64,000 nucleotides of DNA from Pseudomonas sp. ADAK18 (GCF_012935695.1 NZ_CP052859.1:1281001-1345000); one strand, 5' to 3'; positions 1-8,689 are shown, counted from the first letter of the stretch. A program made the numbers and translations. Notes: a model not told the origin generated them from the letters alone.

Positions 1-156
1 CTTGAGCAGGCTCTCGTGGATTTTCGAGCGCAATTCGTCAGCCTGGTCACCGGCCAGTACGGCCGTGTCGTCCAACAGTTTTTCGGTATCGCTGACCAGG
101 GTTTGAAAGTCCTCCATCAGTATTTCTTGAGCAGTCTTTGCCGTTTTGCTGGCCAT
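1..156 (-). CDS. DUF883 (ElaB/YqjD-like) protein, N-terminal part only
   Basis: The reading frame starts at an ATG (complement of 154-156) behind a GGAG Shine-Dalgarno and runs off the left edge, so only 52 residues are visible. The polar, helical N-terminus (MASKTAKTAQEILMEDF, then a stretch rich in Asp, Glu and Leu) matches the start of DUF883 proteins. In that family a helical region is followed by a C-terminal membrane anchor and ribosome association has been reported. The anchor lies outside the window, so the assignment rests on the N-terminus alone. Confidence 0.6.
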   Translation of the reverse strand, partial: MASKTAKTAQEILMEDFQTLVSDTEKLLDDTAVLAGDQADELRSKIHESLLK

Positions 157-496
157 GGGTATCTCCGTGAGTGGCTATCTGATGTTTTCGAGTCACCGGC
201 ATCGGTGAAGGTTCACTGCAATTGTCTGGTACAGCTTTTGCTTTGCCTTGGTGCGCAAGCCCCTGGGTTTGCGCTGAATTTGGGCGGTAAGGCCTTGAGC
301 CTTCAAAAACCTTACCTTAAATCACTAAAACTCGCGGAAAAACCCTGCCGGGAACTGCCTTCTTCATTGAGCGCTGCGCTAAAGCGGTTCACGCCTTCTA
401 CAGAAGGCCTGGACTGTCGGTGCCAATTTAGTGCGCAAATGAAGAGCATGAACTGCTTTGGTGCTTTTTCCTGAATATGCAGGCCTGCCAACCTCC
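157..496. other. 340-bp intergenic region between divergent DUF883 and amt genes
   Basis: No credible gene is seen. The stretch carries upstream signals for the leftward DUF883 gene and the rightward ammonium transporter, including the sigma-54-like element at 226-243. There are AT-richer tracts around 310-345 and no obvious Rho-independent terminator. Confidence 0.5.
226..243 (+). promoter_or_regulatory. Candidate sigma-54 (RpoN) promoter for amt
   Basis: The sequence TGGTACAGCTTTTGCT fits the -24/-12 pattern TGGCAC-N5-TTGC with the exact GG-N10-GC spacing; the difference is T for C at the fourth position. It points toward the ammonium transporter about 255 bp downstream. Ammonium transporters are commonly under NtrC/RpoN control, which makes the site plausible. 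I could not identify a convincing NtrC enhancer pair, so it remains a candidate. Confidence 0.4.
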
Positions 497-1705
497 ATGG
501 AAAATTTGCAAAGTGCAGTGGACACACTGGTCCATAGCTCCAACACCCTGTTTATTCTGATGGGTGCGGTCATGGTCCTGGCCATGCATGCCGGCTTCGC
601 GTTTCTTGAAGTCGGCACGGTACGGCAGAAGAATCAGGTCAACGCCCTGTCGAAAATCCTCAGTGACTTCGCCATCTCGACCCTGGCCTATTTCTTTATA
701 GGCTATTGGATCTCCTATGGGGTCAGCTTCATGCAACCGGCGGCGGTCATCAGCGCGGACCACGGTTATGGCCTGGTGAAGTTCTTTTTCCTGCTGACGT
801 TCGCGGCCGCTATCCCGGCGATTATTTCCGGCGGCATTGCCGAGCGTGCACGTTTTGCGCCGCAACTGTGTGCCACTGCGTTGATCGTGGCGTTCATCTA
901 CCCGTTTTTCGAGGGCATGGTGTGGAACGGCAATTACGGTTTGCAAGCCTGGCTGCTCGCTACCTTCGGCGCCAGCTTCCATGACTTTGCAGGTTCTGTG
1001 GTGGTGCATGCCATGGGCGGCTGGCTGGCGCTGGCGGCGGTGCTGTTGCTGGGGCCGCGCCAGGGTCGTTATCGGGAAGGGCGCCTGGTGGCGTTTGCGC
1101 CGTCGAGCATTCCTTTTCTGGCGCTGGGCTCGTGGATCCTGATTGTCGGCTGGTTCGGGTTTAACGTCATGAGTGCGCAAACCCTGCCTGGGGTGAGCGG
1201 CCTGGTGGCGGTCAACTCGCTGATGGCCATGGTTGGCGGCACAGTGGCGGCGCTGGTGATCGGGCGCAATGACCCGGGGTTTCTGCACAATGGTCCGCTT
1301 GCCGGGTTGGTAGCGATCTGCGCGGGCTCCGATCTGATGCACCCGGTGGGGGCGCTGGTCACCGGCGCAGTGGCGGGCGGCCTGTTCGTCTGGTGCTTCA
1401 TCGCGGCCCAGGATCGCTGGAAAATTGATGACGTGCTGGGTGTCTGGCCGCTTCATGGCCTGTGCGGTGTATGGGGCGGGATCGCCTGCGGGATATTCGG
1501 CCAGACGGCTTTGGGCGGGCTGGGTGGCGTCAGTTTGATCAGCCAATTGATCGGTACCGCATTGGGTGTTGTCGTGGCCCTGGCGGGCGGGTTTTTGGTG
1601 TATGGGGTGATCAAGCGCGTTTATGGCCTGCGCTTGAGTCAGGAGGAGGAGTATTACGGCGCGGACTTGTCGATACACAAGATTGGAGCCGTCAGTCAGG
1701 ATTGA
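497..1705 (+). CDS. Ammonium transporter (Amt/Rh family)
   Basis: This is a 402-residue inner-membrane ammonium channel with about eleven hydrophobic segments. The pore residues known from AmtB are visible at the expected spacing: D163 (HDFAGS), H171 (VVHAMGG) and H320 (WPLHGLCGVWGG). I placed the start at the ATG at 497 (MENLQS) because the upstream in-frame extension from 458 adds a non-conserved leader; no strong ribosome-binding site precedes either. No glnK neighbour is present, unlike the common glnK-amtB pairing, so this is a stand-alone Amt paralogue. Expression is probably linked to nitrogen status through the sigma-54-like site upstream. Confidence 0.92.
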   Translation: MENLQSAVDTLVHSSNTLFILMGAVMVLAMHAGFAFLEVGTVRQKNQVNALSKILSDFAISTLAYFFIGYWISYGVSFMQPAAVISADHGYGLVKFFFLLTFAAAIPAIISGGIAERARFAPQLCATALIVAFIYPFFEGMVWNGNYGLQAWLLATFGASFHDFAGSVVVHAMGGWLALAAVLLLGPRQGRYREGRLVAFAPSSIPFLALGSWILIVGWFGFNVMSAQTLPGVSGLVAVNSLMAMVGGTVAALVIGRNDPGFLHNGPLAGLVAICAGSDLMHPVGALVTGAVAGGLFVWCFIAAQDRWKIDDVLGVWPLHGLCGVWGGIACGIFGQTALGGLGGVSLISQLIGTALGVVVALAGGFLVYGVIKRVYGLRLSQEEEYYGADLSIHKIGAVSQD

Positions 1706-1779
1706 TTGGCACCGCTGGCTCGACGATGTTTTTCCCGAGGCCTAGAATGGACGCCTATTCCTTTTAGGGTCCGTTTGCC

Positions 1780-2016
1780 ATGCCTCCTGAATGCCAGTTG
1801 TTCGGCACCTTGGGCTGCCATCTCTGTGAGCTTGCTGAAGCTGAAGTCATGCCGTTGGTCGATCATGGGCTGCTGGTGGAGTTGGTGGACATCGCCGACT
1901 CCGAGACCCTGTACGAAGCCTACGGCCTGCGTATTCCGGTGCTGCGCCGGGTGGATACGGGGGAAGAGCTGGGCTGGCCTTTCGATACCGAACAGGTCGT
2001 GGCTTTCCTGCTCTAG
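1780..2016 (+). CDS. Glutaredoxin-family (DUF836-like) small thiol protein
   Basis: This 78-residue protein has a thioredoxin-like fold signature: a first strand (QLFGTLGC), the dithiol C13-H-L-C16, and the IPVL segment that carries the cis-proline near residue 53. It resembles the short glutaredoxin-like proteins of unknown substrate found widely in proteobacteria. It starts at an ATG preceded by AGGG and ends 36 bp before the LexA box of the next gene. A role in thiol-disulfide exchange in the cytoplasm is inferred from the motif only. Confidence 0.8.
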   Translation: MPPECQLFGTLGCHLCELAEAEVMPLVDHGLLVELVDIADSETLYEAYGLRIPVLRRVDTGEELGWPFDTEQVVAFLL

Positions 2017-2052
2017 GACTAATCCAATGGCGGGCTCCCGATTATTCGGTTA

Positions 2053-2068
2053 CTGTATGTTTGTACAG
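2053..2068 (+). promoter_or_regulatory. LexA (SOS) box
   Basis: CTGTATGTTTGTACAG is a CTGT-N8-ACAG palindrome with T/A-rich centre, matching the gammaproteobacterial LexA consensus and flanked by TA on the left as in the extended consensus. It ends 23 bp before the first GTG of the downstream gene and overlaps where its promoter should be. This predicts DNA-damage induction of the 2092 gene. Confidence 0.85.
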
Positions 2069-2091
2069 CGATTGAATGAGAGGGAACGCCC

Positions 2092-2427
2092 GTGGTGAAT
2101 GTCGAACAACTGAAAAGCAGCGTCAATCGCATGTCCGCCGACGTCGTGGGCGATGCGGTGAACGAGCTGCGCCTCGATGGCCTGGTCACGGAAGGCAAGA
2201 CGCCCTTTAACAAAGTGCATTTCAATACCTGCTTTGCCGAGATCGAGGCGTTGTTCCAGCGCGCTGGGTATCACAAGCAACTGGATGTGGTGGGGTATCA
2301 GGGGCTGCTCTATGCCTTGTATGACCCGGGACGCTGGGAGGCCGTGGATGTGCTGCGCTGGCTCAAGGAGTTCACCGAGGCCGCCAGTGCGTCGCCGGTG
2401 TTGCGGGCACAATTGGCCAAGGCTTGA
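2092..2427 (+). CDS. Small SOS-regulated protein of unknown function
   Basis: This 111-residue soluble protein begins with tandem GTG codons (2092 and 2095) behind AGGGAACG; either could be the start. It has no signal peptide or membrane segment. The N-terminal 25 residues look helical and DNA-binding-like (QLKSSVNRMSADVVGDAVNE). The middle holds a hydrophobic stretch (VVGYQGLLYALYDPGRW) and the end is helical. I do not recognise a characterised family. The LexA box directly upstream argues for a role in the DNA-damage response; the neighbouring genes give no further clue. Confidence 0.8.
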   Translation: MVNVEQLKSSVNRMSADVVGDAVNELRLDGLVTEGKTPFNKVHFNTCFAEIEALFQRAGYHKQLDVVGYQGLLYALYDPGRWEAVDVLRWLKEFTEAASASPVLRAQLAKA

Positions 2428-2493
2428 GATCTCTCCTAGGCCTGATCCAACGACATGCGGGATAATGCCCGCTTGTATTTTCAGGCCTTGAGC

Positions 2494-3390
2494 ATGCCCA
2501 TGTCCGCATCCGGTTTTTCCGCTTCCCAGCATCAAGCCAGCACCTTGTATTTGCCACCCGGCACCTGGGCGACGGTGCTGGACTGTCTGTGCGAGCATTT
2601 TCGCGCTATCGGCCGTGAACAATGGCTGGACCGCATTGCCCGGGGGCGCGTGCTTGATGTGAACGGTGCGCCCATCCGCCTGGACCTGGCCTACAAGGAA
2701 GGCCTGTGCATCTACTATTTTCGCGAAGTGCCGAACGAGAAACCGATCCCGGTCCAGGAAACGATCCTGTATGCCGATGAGCATCTGGTGGTGGCGGACA
2801 AGCCGCATTTCCTGCCGGTGACCCCGGCCGGCGAGTATGTCGAGCAGACCCTGTTGCGCCGGTTGATCCGTCGCCTGGACAACCCGTCGCTGGTGCCGCT
2901 GCACCGCATCGATCGCCACACGGCGGGGCTGGTACTGTTTTCGGCGAATCCACAAAGTCGCTCGGCGTATCAGCAGCTGTTTCCGACACGCAAGATCGAC
3001 AAGTTCTATGAAGCCATCGCGCCAGCGTTGCCGGGACTGACCTTTCCGTTAGTGCACAAAAGCCGGCTGGTCGATGGTGAGCCGTTTTTTCGCATGCAGG
3101 AAGGTCCCGGTGCGAGCAACACCGAAACGGCGGTTGAGGTGCGGGAGGAAAATGGCGATCTGTGGCGTTACGGGCTGTTCCCGGTTACCGGCAAGAAGCA
3201 CCAGTTGCGGGTTCATATGACAGCGCTGGGGGCCAGTATCTGCAATGATCCTTTCTACCCCGATGTCATCAAGGATGCCGAGGATGACTATGCCAATCCC
3301 CTCAAGCTATTGGCCCAGGGCGTACGCTTTATTGACCCGGTAAGCGGGCTGGAGCGCACCTTCAAGAGCGAGATTTCCCTCGATTGGTAA
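2494..3390 (+). CDS. RluA-family RNA pseudouridine synthase
   Basis: This 298-residue enzyme isomerises uridine to pseudouridine in rRNA or tRNA. The RluA catalytic motif is clear: HRIDRHTAGLVLF, with the catalytic Asp at residue 140. The later family blocks KFYEA and the KKHQLRVHM segment are also present. The N-terminal 60 residues resemble an S4-like RNA-binding module. I chose the ATG at 2494; an in-frame ATG at 2455 would add 13 residues encoded by an apparent promoter-like stretch. The target nucleotide cannot be told from sequence. A bidirectional terminator follows. Confidence 0.88.
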   Translation: MPMSASGFSASQHQASTLYLPPGTWATVLDCLCEHFRAIGREQWLDRIARGRVLDVNGAPIRLDLAYKEGLCIYYFREVPNEKPIPVQETILYADEHLVVADKPHFLPVTPAGEYVEQTLLRRLIRRLDNPSLVPLHRIDRHTAGLVLFSANPQSRSAYQQLFPTRKIDKFYEAIAPALPGLTFPLVHKSRLVDGEPFFRMQEGPGASNTETAVEVREENGDLWRYGLFPVTGKKHQLRVHMTALGASICNDPFYPDVIKDAEDDYANPLKLLAQGVRFIDPVSGLERTFKSEISLDW

Positions 3391-3403
3391 TCCCCCGAAA
3401 ACA

Positions 3404-3430
3404 ACAAGGCCCGCACATGGCGGGCCTTGT
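3404..3430. terminator. Bidirectional terminator hairpin
   Basis: An 11-bp perfect stem (ACAAGGCCCGC / GCGGGCCTTGT) with a 5-nt loop lies between convergent genes. An A-rich tract precedes it and a short T run follows, so it can serve both the pseudouridine synthase and the lipoprotein gene. Confidence 0.85.
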
Positions 3431-3445
3431 TTGCAAGCGTAAGGC

Positions 3446-3667
3446 TTACAGGTCTTTAACGGTGCGAACCTGATCTTTGTTGATACGGGTCTGCTTGCCG
3501 TCAAGTTGTTCGAACTCGTAGAAGCCCGAAGCCTTGTCGAATTTAGGGGTGTCGACGGCCTGGATTTCGCGACCGTCATTCAGGGTGATCACTGTTGGCG
3601 AGGCGCAACCGGCAAGGGTAGCGAGGCCCAGTGCAAGCATGAGAGCGGCGATGGTCCGTTGAGTCAT
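3446..3667 (-). CDS. YgdI/YgdR-family small lipoprotein
   Basis: This 73-residue precursor has a lipoprotein signal peptide: a basic start (MTQRTIAAL), a hydrophobic core and the lipobox LAGC with the lipidated Cys at residue 21. The mature part (SPTVITLNDGREIQAVDTPKF and on to a C-terminal DQVRTVKDL) has the SH3-like DUF903 pattern of YgdI/YgdR. The ATG at 3667 was chosen because the signal peptide starts there; longer in-frame extensions are not lipoprotein-like. It probably sits in the outer or inner membrane. Its function is unknown. Confidence 0.88.
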   Translation of the reverse strand: MTQRTIAALMLALGLATLAGCASPTVITLNDGREIQAVDTPKFDKASGFYEFEQLDGKQTRINKDQVRTVKDL

Positions 3668-3747
3668 GAGTTTGTCTCCAAGAAAATACTTTTTTGAGTG
3701 CTGACCTTGTGACGTATACAACGCCCGCAAAGTTCCTTGTTCGAGGA

Positions 3748-4350
3748 TCATTCTGACACGCTGGGCGGGCGGTGCAACAACTCTGGTGTATTGAGGTTGG
3801 CCAGGCGTGGGTCGTTGGCGGGGCAGTCCAGGGCCTTTGCCCCCAGCGCCAGCATGATTTGGCGCGGGCTGCGCTCACCGGCCTGCCAGGCACGTTCGAT
3901 GTTGTCGCGCAAACCGGTCGGGATGACACAGAGCAGGGGCTCCCAGAAATCACCGTGGCGTACCATCAACGGCTGTTGTGGATTGTGCTGTGCTGCCGTG
4001 CGCAGATCGGCCAGCAGTTGCTCATCGATTTGCGGCACATCGCACGGTAGGACCAACAAATGCGTGTGACGAGCGACGGCCAATCCCGCCCGGATGCCGG
4101 CCAAGGGGCCCGGGAAGTCGGGGCTGTCGTCGCTAATCAACTGATCGGCGTAAGGCGCGTACTGTGGCTGGTTACGGTTGCACGAGATGATCAGGTCATC
4201 GGTCAGGGGGCGCACCAGACGGTGCAGATGGGCAATCAGCGGTTGTCCGTGCCAGTCGAGCAAGCCCTTGTCCTGGCCGCCCATGCGCTGCCCACGACCG
4301 CCGGCCAGCAGCAGGATCGAACAGGGAGGTAGGGAAGAATTCAGTGGCAT
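3748..4350 (-). CDS. mobA: Molybdenum cofactor guanylyltransferase MobA
   Basis: This 200-residue cytoplasmic enzyme attaches GMP to molybdopterin to give Mo-bis-MGD. The nucleotide-binding signature [17 protein letters not shown] occupies residues 15-31. The family blocks [10 protein letters not shown] and LPCDVP (the metal-binding Asp) follow. The start at 4350 gives the standard N-terminus, only a few residues before the signature. It is divergent from moaB-moeA, a typical pseudomonad arrangement of Moco genes. Confidence 0.93.
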   Translation of the reverse strand: MPLNSSLPPCSILLLAGGRGQRMGGQDKGLLDWHGQPLIAHLHRLVRPLTDDLIISCNRNQPQYAPYADQLISDDSPDFPGPLAGIRAGLAVARHTHLLVLPCDVPQIDEQLLADLRTAAQHNPQQPLMVRHGDFWEPLLCVIPTGLRDNIERAWQAGERSPRQIMLALGAKALDCPANDPRLANLNTPELLHRPPSVSE

Positions 4351-4426
4351 GACGGCTCCGCAGCGGCAGTGAAATAGGGGCCTGTGATATAACATCAGGC
4401 TGTTTCTACGACAACCGGACCGAGCC

Positions 4427-4966
4427 ATGAAAGCCAAGGCTGATGCGCCTTTCGTACCCCTGAATATCGCTGTATTGACCGTCAGCGACACCCGCACCCT
4501 TGAAACCGATACCTCGGGGCAGGTCTTCGTTGACCGCCTGGTCGCCGCCGGCCACCTGCTGGCTGAGCGCGTTCTGCTTAAAGATGATCTGTACAAAATC
4601 CGTGCGCAAGTGGCGCACTGGATTGCCGAAGACGTGGTGCAAGTGGTGTTGATCACCGGCGGCACCGGCTTCACCGGTCGAGACAGTACGCCGGAAGCCG
4701 TCAGTTGTTTGCTGGACAAGCAGGTCGACGGCTTTGGCGAGCTGTTCCGGCAAATTTCCGTGGCTGATATTGGCACCTCCACCGTGCAATCCCGTGCCCT
4801 GGCCGGCTTGGCCAATGGCACCTTGGTGTGCTGCCTGCCAGGTTCCACCAATGCGGTGCGTACCGGCTGGGACGGGATCCTCGCCGAGCAACTGGATAAC
4901 CGTCATCGCCCGTGCAACTTTGTCCCGCACCTGAAGCAGGCCGAGCCCTGTGAATCCCGTGGATAA
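4427..4966 (+). CDS. moaB: Molybdenum cofactor biosynthesis protein MoaB
   Basis: This 179-residue MoaB/Mog-like protein adenylylates molybdopterin before molybdenum insertion by MoeA. The molybdopterin-binding motif [10 protein letters not shown] lies at residues 77-86, with VLTVSDTR near the N-terminus and the LPGSTNAV block later. The gene overlaps moeA by 17 bp, so the two are co-transcribed and probably translationally coupled. It starts at an ATG shortly after the divergent mobA promoter region. Confidence 0.93.
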   Translation: MKAKADAPFVPLNIAVLTVSDTRTLETDTSGQVFVDRLVAAGHLLAERVLLKDDLYKIRAQVAHWIAEDVVQVVLITGGTGFTGRDSTPEAVSCLLDKQVDGFGELFRQISVADIGTSTVQSRALAGLANGTLVCCLPGSTNAVRTGWDGILAEQLDNRHRPCNFVPHLKQAEPCESRG

Positions 4967-6176
4967 GCCGGGCAAGACGGGCGTGCTGATGCCTGTGGAG
5001 CAAGCACTCGAGCGCCTACTGGCAATGGCTGATGCGGCACCGATCCGCGAACAGGAGAGCCTGCCATTGGCCGAATGCGACGGTCGGGTCCTGGCTCAGG
5101 CGCTGGTTTCGACCCTTGATTTGCCGCCCTGGCCCAACAGTGCCATGGATGGATACGCACTGCGTGTGGCGGATTGGAGCGGCGAGCCTCTGGTGGTAAG
5201 CCAGCGCATTTTTGCCGGCCAGGCACCGCAGCCGTTGGTGCCCGGAACCTGCGTCCGAATCTTTACCGGAGCCCCGGTGCCTGAAGGCGCCGACTGCGTG
5301 GAAATGCAGGAAAACGCCGAGGTGCAGGCCGATCAGCGGGTGCGCTTTACCGAAACCCTGCAGGCGGGACAGAACATCCGTCCTCAGGGCCAGGAAACCA
5401 CTGTCGGTGATCAAGTGCTGTCGACTGGAACGCGTCTGGGGCCGATCGAGTTGGGGCTTGCGGCCTCTCTGGGGTGTGATTGCCTGGAAGTCGTGCGGCG
5501 CCCTCGGGTGGCCGTCCTGTCCACCGGTGACGAGTTGATCGAGCCTGGCTTGCCGCTGGGCCCCGGACAGATTTACAACAGCAACCGCCGTGTGTTGTGC
5601 AGTTGGCTGGCGCGCCTGGGCTGTGAAGTGGTTGATGCCGGTATCTTGCCGGATGACCTGGAGCAAACCCGCGCACGCCTGGGCGCGTTGGGATCGGTAG
5701 ACCTGATTCTCTCCACCGGCGGTGTGTCGGTGGGTGAGGCGGACTTTCTGGGCATCGCATTGCGCGAAGAAGGCGAACTGGCGCTGTGGAAGCTGGCCAT
5801 CAAGCCCGGCAAGCCGCTGACCTTTGGTCATTTCCGTGGTGTGCCGGTGATCGGTTTGCCGGGTAATCCGGCCTCTACGCTGGTGACGTTTGCCTTGCTG
5901 GCACGCCCCTACTTGTTGCGTCGTCTGGGAGTCGAGGACGTGCAACCGTTGAGCTTCGAGGTGCCGGTGGGGTTCACGTGGGCCGTGGCGGGCAACCGTC
6001 GAGAGTACCTGCGCGGGCGCCTGGAGCAGGGACGCGCTGTGATCTACCGCAACCAGAGCTCTGGTGTGTTGCGCAGTGCGGCTTGGGCCGAAGGTCTGGT
6101 GGAGGTGCTTGAGGGCACGACGTTGGCAGAGGGTGATCGCGTCAACTTCATTCCGTTGAGCGAGGTGTTGAACTAA
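4950..6176 (+). CDS. moeA: Molybdopterin molybdenumtransferase MoeA
   Basis: This enzyme inserts molybdate into adenylylated molybdopterin. The 408-residue frame opens at a GTG inside the end of moaB; an ATG at 4989 (MPVEQALERL) is an alternative giving 395 residues. Family blocks are visible in order: the N-terminal PPWPNSAMDGYALR, the fold III motifs PGQIYNSN and LSTGGVSVGEADF, the conserved KPGKPLTFG, and GLPGNPAS. A C-terminal domain IV follows. This may be one of two moeA copies in the genome, since pseudomonads often carry a second one. Confidence 0.93.
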   Translation: MNPVDKPGKTGVLMPVEQALERLLAMADAAPIREQESLPLAECDGRVLAQALVSTLDLPPWPNSAMDGYALRVADWSGEPLVVSQRIFAGQAPQPLVPGTCVRIFTGAPVPEGADCVEMQENAEVQADQRVRFTETLQAGQNIRPQGQETTVGDQVLSTGTRLGPIELGLAASLGCDCLEVVRRPRVAVLSTGDELIEPGLPLGPGQIYNSNRRVLCSWLARLGCEVVDAGILPDDLEQTRARLGALGSVDLILSTGGVSVGEADFLGIALREEGELALWKLAIKPGKPLTFGHFRGVPVIGLPGNPASTLVTFALLARPYLLRRLGVEDVQPLSFEVPVGFTWAVAGNRREYLRGRLEQGRAVIYRNQSSGVLRSAAWAEGLVEVLEGTTLAEGDRVNFIPLSEVLN

Positions 6177-6253
6177 TTCTGCAATCCGATGGCTTTTTTT
6201 CCATCGCTCAAGGTCCACATCCCTCAGGACCTGAACGATAGGAGCTTCATCCC

Positions 6254-7156
6254 ATGAGCAAGCCCAAGGCGCTGCTGATCCTGCACGGCAAGCAAGCCCT
6301 CAACGAGCAGGTGCGCTCGGCGGTGCAAAGCAAACGCGAACAAGGTTGGGAGTTGGACGTGCGCGTGACGTGGGAGGGCGGCGATGCCCGGCGCCTGGTC
6401 GACGAGGCATTGGTGGCCGGCTACACTCGACTCATCGCGGGCGGTGGTGACGGTACGCTGCGGGATGTCGCCGAAGCGATGGCCCACGCCAAGACCGATG
6501 CGAGCCTGGTATTGATGCCTCTGGGCACCGCCAATGACTTTGCCCGGGCAGCCGGGGTTCCGCTGGAGCCTGAGCGAGCCCTGGATTTACTGGCGGTGCC
6601 GGCCCGTGCCATCGACCTGGGCGAGGTGGGAGGGCAAATATTTCTCAACATGGCCACCGGTGGTTTTGGTAGCCAAGTCACCGCCAATACCTCGGAGGAC
6701 CTGAAGAAGGTCCTTGGCGGCGCCGCTTACTTGTTTACTGGACTTTCGCGCTTTAACGAATTGCATGCCGCCTACGGCGAATTGCAGGGGCCGGACTTTC
6801 ATTGGCGCGGCGAGTTGCTGGCCTTGGGGATCGGTAACGGTCGTCAGGCCGGCGGCGGGCATGTGTTGTGTCCAGGGGCCCTGGCCGACGATGGTTTGTT
6901 GGATATCAGCATTCTGCCGGCGCCGCAGGAAGTGGTCGGTACCCTGCGGGACTTGATGACCGATGGCTGGGGTCTGGACAACCTGTTTGTCCGCGCGCGC
7001 TTGCCCTGGGTGGAAATCAAGGTCGCCGAAGGGTTGTACATCAACCTTGATGGCGAGCCAATCAAGGGCAATGACCTGCGGTTCTCGGCGCTACCCCGGG
7101 CTTTGAAGGTCCACCTGCCGGCGGATTCGCCGCTACTGGTCAGTCGTCCAGGCTGA
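6254..7156 (+). CDS. yegS: YegS-type lipid kinase
   Basis: This 300-residue member of the diacylglycerol kinase catalytic-domain family probably phosphorylates a membrane lipid. The nucleotide-binding motif GGGDGT is at residues 63-68 and the second conserved block PLGTANDFAR at 89-98. A C-terminal beta-sandwich segment with the INLDGEP motif ends the protein. The ATG follows a GATAGGAG ribosome-binding site. Its 3' end overlaps the convergent response-regulator gene by 17 bp. The physiological substrate is not deducible. Confidence 0.9.
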   Translation: MSKPKALLILHGKQALNEQVRSAVQSKREQGWELDVRVTWEGGDARRLVDEALVAGYTRLIAGGGDGTLRDVAEAMAHAKTDASLVLMPLGTANDFARAAGVPLEPERALDLLAVPARAIDLGEVGGQIFLNMATGGFGSQVTANTSEDLKKVLGGAAYLFTGLSRFNELHAAYGELQGPDFHWRGELLALGIGNGRQAGGGHVLCPGALADDGLLDISILPAPQEVVGTLRDLMTDGWGLDNLFVRARLPWVEIKVAEGLYINLDGEPIKGNDLRFSALPRALKVHLPADSPLLVSRPG

Positions 7157-7799
7157 TGATCTGCTCGCGCACGGCAAACAGCACCAGGCCGGCCACGTCG
7201 AAAATCTGCAGGCGCTTCATGATTTGCGAACGGTGGGCTTCCACGGTCTTGATGCTCAAGCCCAGGCCGTTGGCGATTTCCCGGGTGGACTTGCCGCGCA
7301 CGATCAGGCGCAGTATTTCCAACTGACGCGCCGTCAGGTTATGGCTGTGGCGCGCGGGGGAGGTGAGGCCGTGGTTACGGACCAGTGCCTGGTTGATGAC
7401 GGTGTGGGCGATGGCTGGGCTCAGGTAACGCTCGTTATTGCGCAAGGCCAGCAGCGCATGCTCCAGCTCATTGGCGGTGGTGTCCTTGAGCAGGTAGCCA
7501 TGGGCGCCGGATTCCAGGGCACGCATGATCAATTCCGGATCCGTGTGCATCGACAGGATCAGCACTTTGCTTTTGGGGTAGGCGCGCTTGAGCTGCTGCA
7601 AGGCGTCGAGCCCACCGGTGTGCTTCATCGACAGGTCCAGCAGTACGATGTCGGGTTGCAGGGCATCGAATTGTGCCAGCACCTGATCGCCATCGTTGGC
7701 TTCGCCGATCACCGCGTAGCCAGGAATATCCAGGATCAGCGCACGTACGCCAGCCCTGATCAATGCGTGGTCATCCACCAGGAGTAAGTTACAGGTCAC
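7140..7799 (-). CDS. NarL/LuxR-type response regulator
   Basis: This 219-residue regulator has an N-terminal receiver domain (acidic pair D9-D10, phospho-acceptor D55 in VLLDLSM, conserved Lys in LLKD) and a C-terminal LuxR-type helix-turn-helix (LTARQLEILRLIVRGKSTREIA). It starts at a GTG that overlaps the TGA of the upstream kinase gene (GTGA), so the pair forms one operon. The gene organisation says it is the cognate partner of that kinase. The signal and regulon are unknown. Confidence 0.92.
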   Translation of the reverse strand: MTCNLLLVDDHALIRAGVRALILDIPGYAVIGEANDGDQVLAQFDALQPDIVLLDLSMKHTGGLDALQQLKRAYPKSKVLILSMHTDPELIMRALESGAHGYLLKDTTANELEHALLALRNNERYLSPAIAHTVINQALVRNHGLTSPARHSHNLTARQLEILRLIVRGKSTREIANGLGLSIKTVEAHRSQIMKRLQIFDVAGLVLFAVREQIISLDD

Positions 7800-8689
7800 T
7801 CTAGAACCTTATGGGAGCTGGCCCGTTCGAGGGCGCGAGGCGCCCAGGGAAAAAGAGCCTCGATCCGTGTCCCTTTGCCTGGCTGGCTGTTGATAGACAA
7901 CGTGCCTCCCAGTTGATCGATTCGCTCGGACATGCCGGCCATGCCCCGTTGCCCTTCCAGGCCAGGGTTGATAGCGGGCGAGAACCCCAGGCCGTCATCG
8001 CCGATAGTGAGCGACAAGCCCTGCGGCAGGCGCTGCAGGCGTACCAGCAGATTGCGCGCCTGGGCATGGCGCAGCATGTTGGTGACCGCCTCCTGAGTGA
8101 TACGAAAGGCCGCCACGGCCATCTCTTCCGGAATGCCGGTCAGGCGCTGCTGGCATTCCAGGCTCCAATTTACCTTGGTGTTTTCCAGGGTTTTGAGCAG
8201 GTGGGCTCTGAGACTGGCTTCCAGACCCAGGCTGGCCAGTTGCCGGGGATTGAGGATGGCCGATACATCACGCACCTTGGCCAGGGTTTCGTTCAAGGTG
8301 CTGCACAGCACCGAACACTGGTCTTGCAATTCTTCCGGCAGGCGGCGTTTGAGCCATTCACTTTGCAGCTTGGCGGCCGTCAGCAGTTGGCCGATATCGT
8401 CATGCAGTTCGCGGCTCAAACGATGGCGCTCGTTTTCCTGGACTTGCAGCAGGCGGTCCGCCAACTCCTGAGGCTGAAACTTGATGGACTTGCGGGCTCG
8501 CCAGTGTTGCAGGGCGGTCGCGACAAGGGTGGCCAGGTTCAGTATCAGCAGCGATAGGGGCAATCGGGCCGAATGCGCATAGACCCAAAGGCTGGCCAGG
8601 GCTGTGCAAAGGCACAGGGCGTGGGTCAGCCAGCACCCATTGCGACGGGACACGGACCTTGCGATGAGTGACTTGAGGCTGGCGTACAT
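7796..8689 (-). CDS. NarX/DesK-type membrane sensor histidine kinase
   Basis: This sensor has two closely spaced N-terminal membrane helices (about residues 20-60) with almost no periplasmic loop. A HisKA_3 domain with the phospho-accepting His in SRELHDDIGQ (H96) follows, then an HATPase domain (QEAVTNMLRHA, GDDGLGF, GMAGMSERI). With so small a sensory region it probably senses within the membrane. I use the ATG at 8689 (297 residues). An in-frame ATG at 8854 would add 55 Ser/Pro/Arg-rich residues that look non-coding, so the start is uncertain. Confidence 0.85.
   Translation of the reverse strand: MYASLKSLIARSVSRRNGCWLTHALCLCTALASLWVYAHSARLPLSLLILNLATLVATALQHWRARKSIKFQPQELADRLLQVQENERHRLSRELHDDIGQLLTAAKLQSEWLKRRLPEELQDQCSVLCSTLNETLAKVRDVSAILNPRQLASLGLEASLRAHLLKTLENTKVNWSLECQQRLTGIPEEMAVAAFRITQEAVTNMLRHAQARNLLVRLQRLPQGLSLTIGDDGLGFSPAINPGLEGQRGMAGMSERIDQLGGTLSINSQPGKGTRIEALFPWAPRALERASSHKVLE

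Noticed and set aside
428..1678. Long open frame antisense to the ammonium transporter
   Set aside because: Composition is rich in Arg, Gln and His with no family motif; it mirrors the codon bias of the real gene on the other strand.
6187..6206. CGATGG...CCATCG with a T-rich loop after moeA as a terminator
   Set aside because: The T run is in the loop, not after the stem, so it does not fit a Rho-independent terminator.
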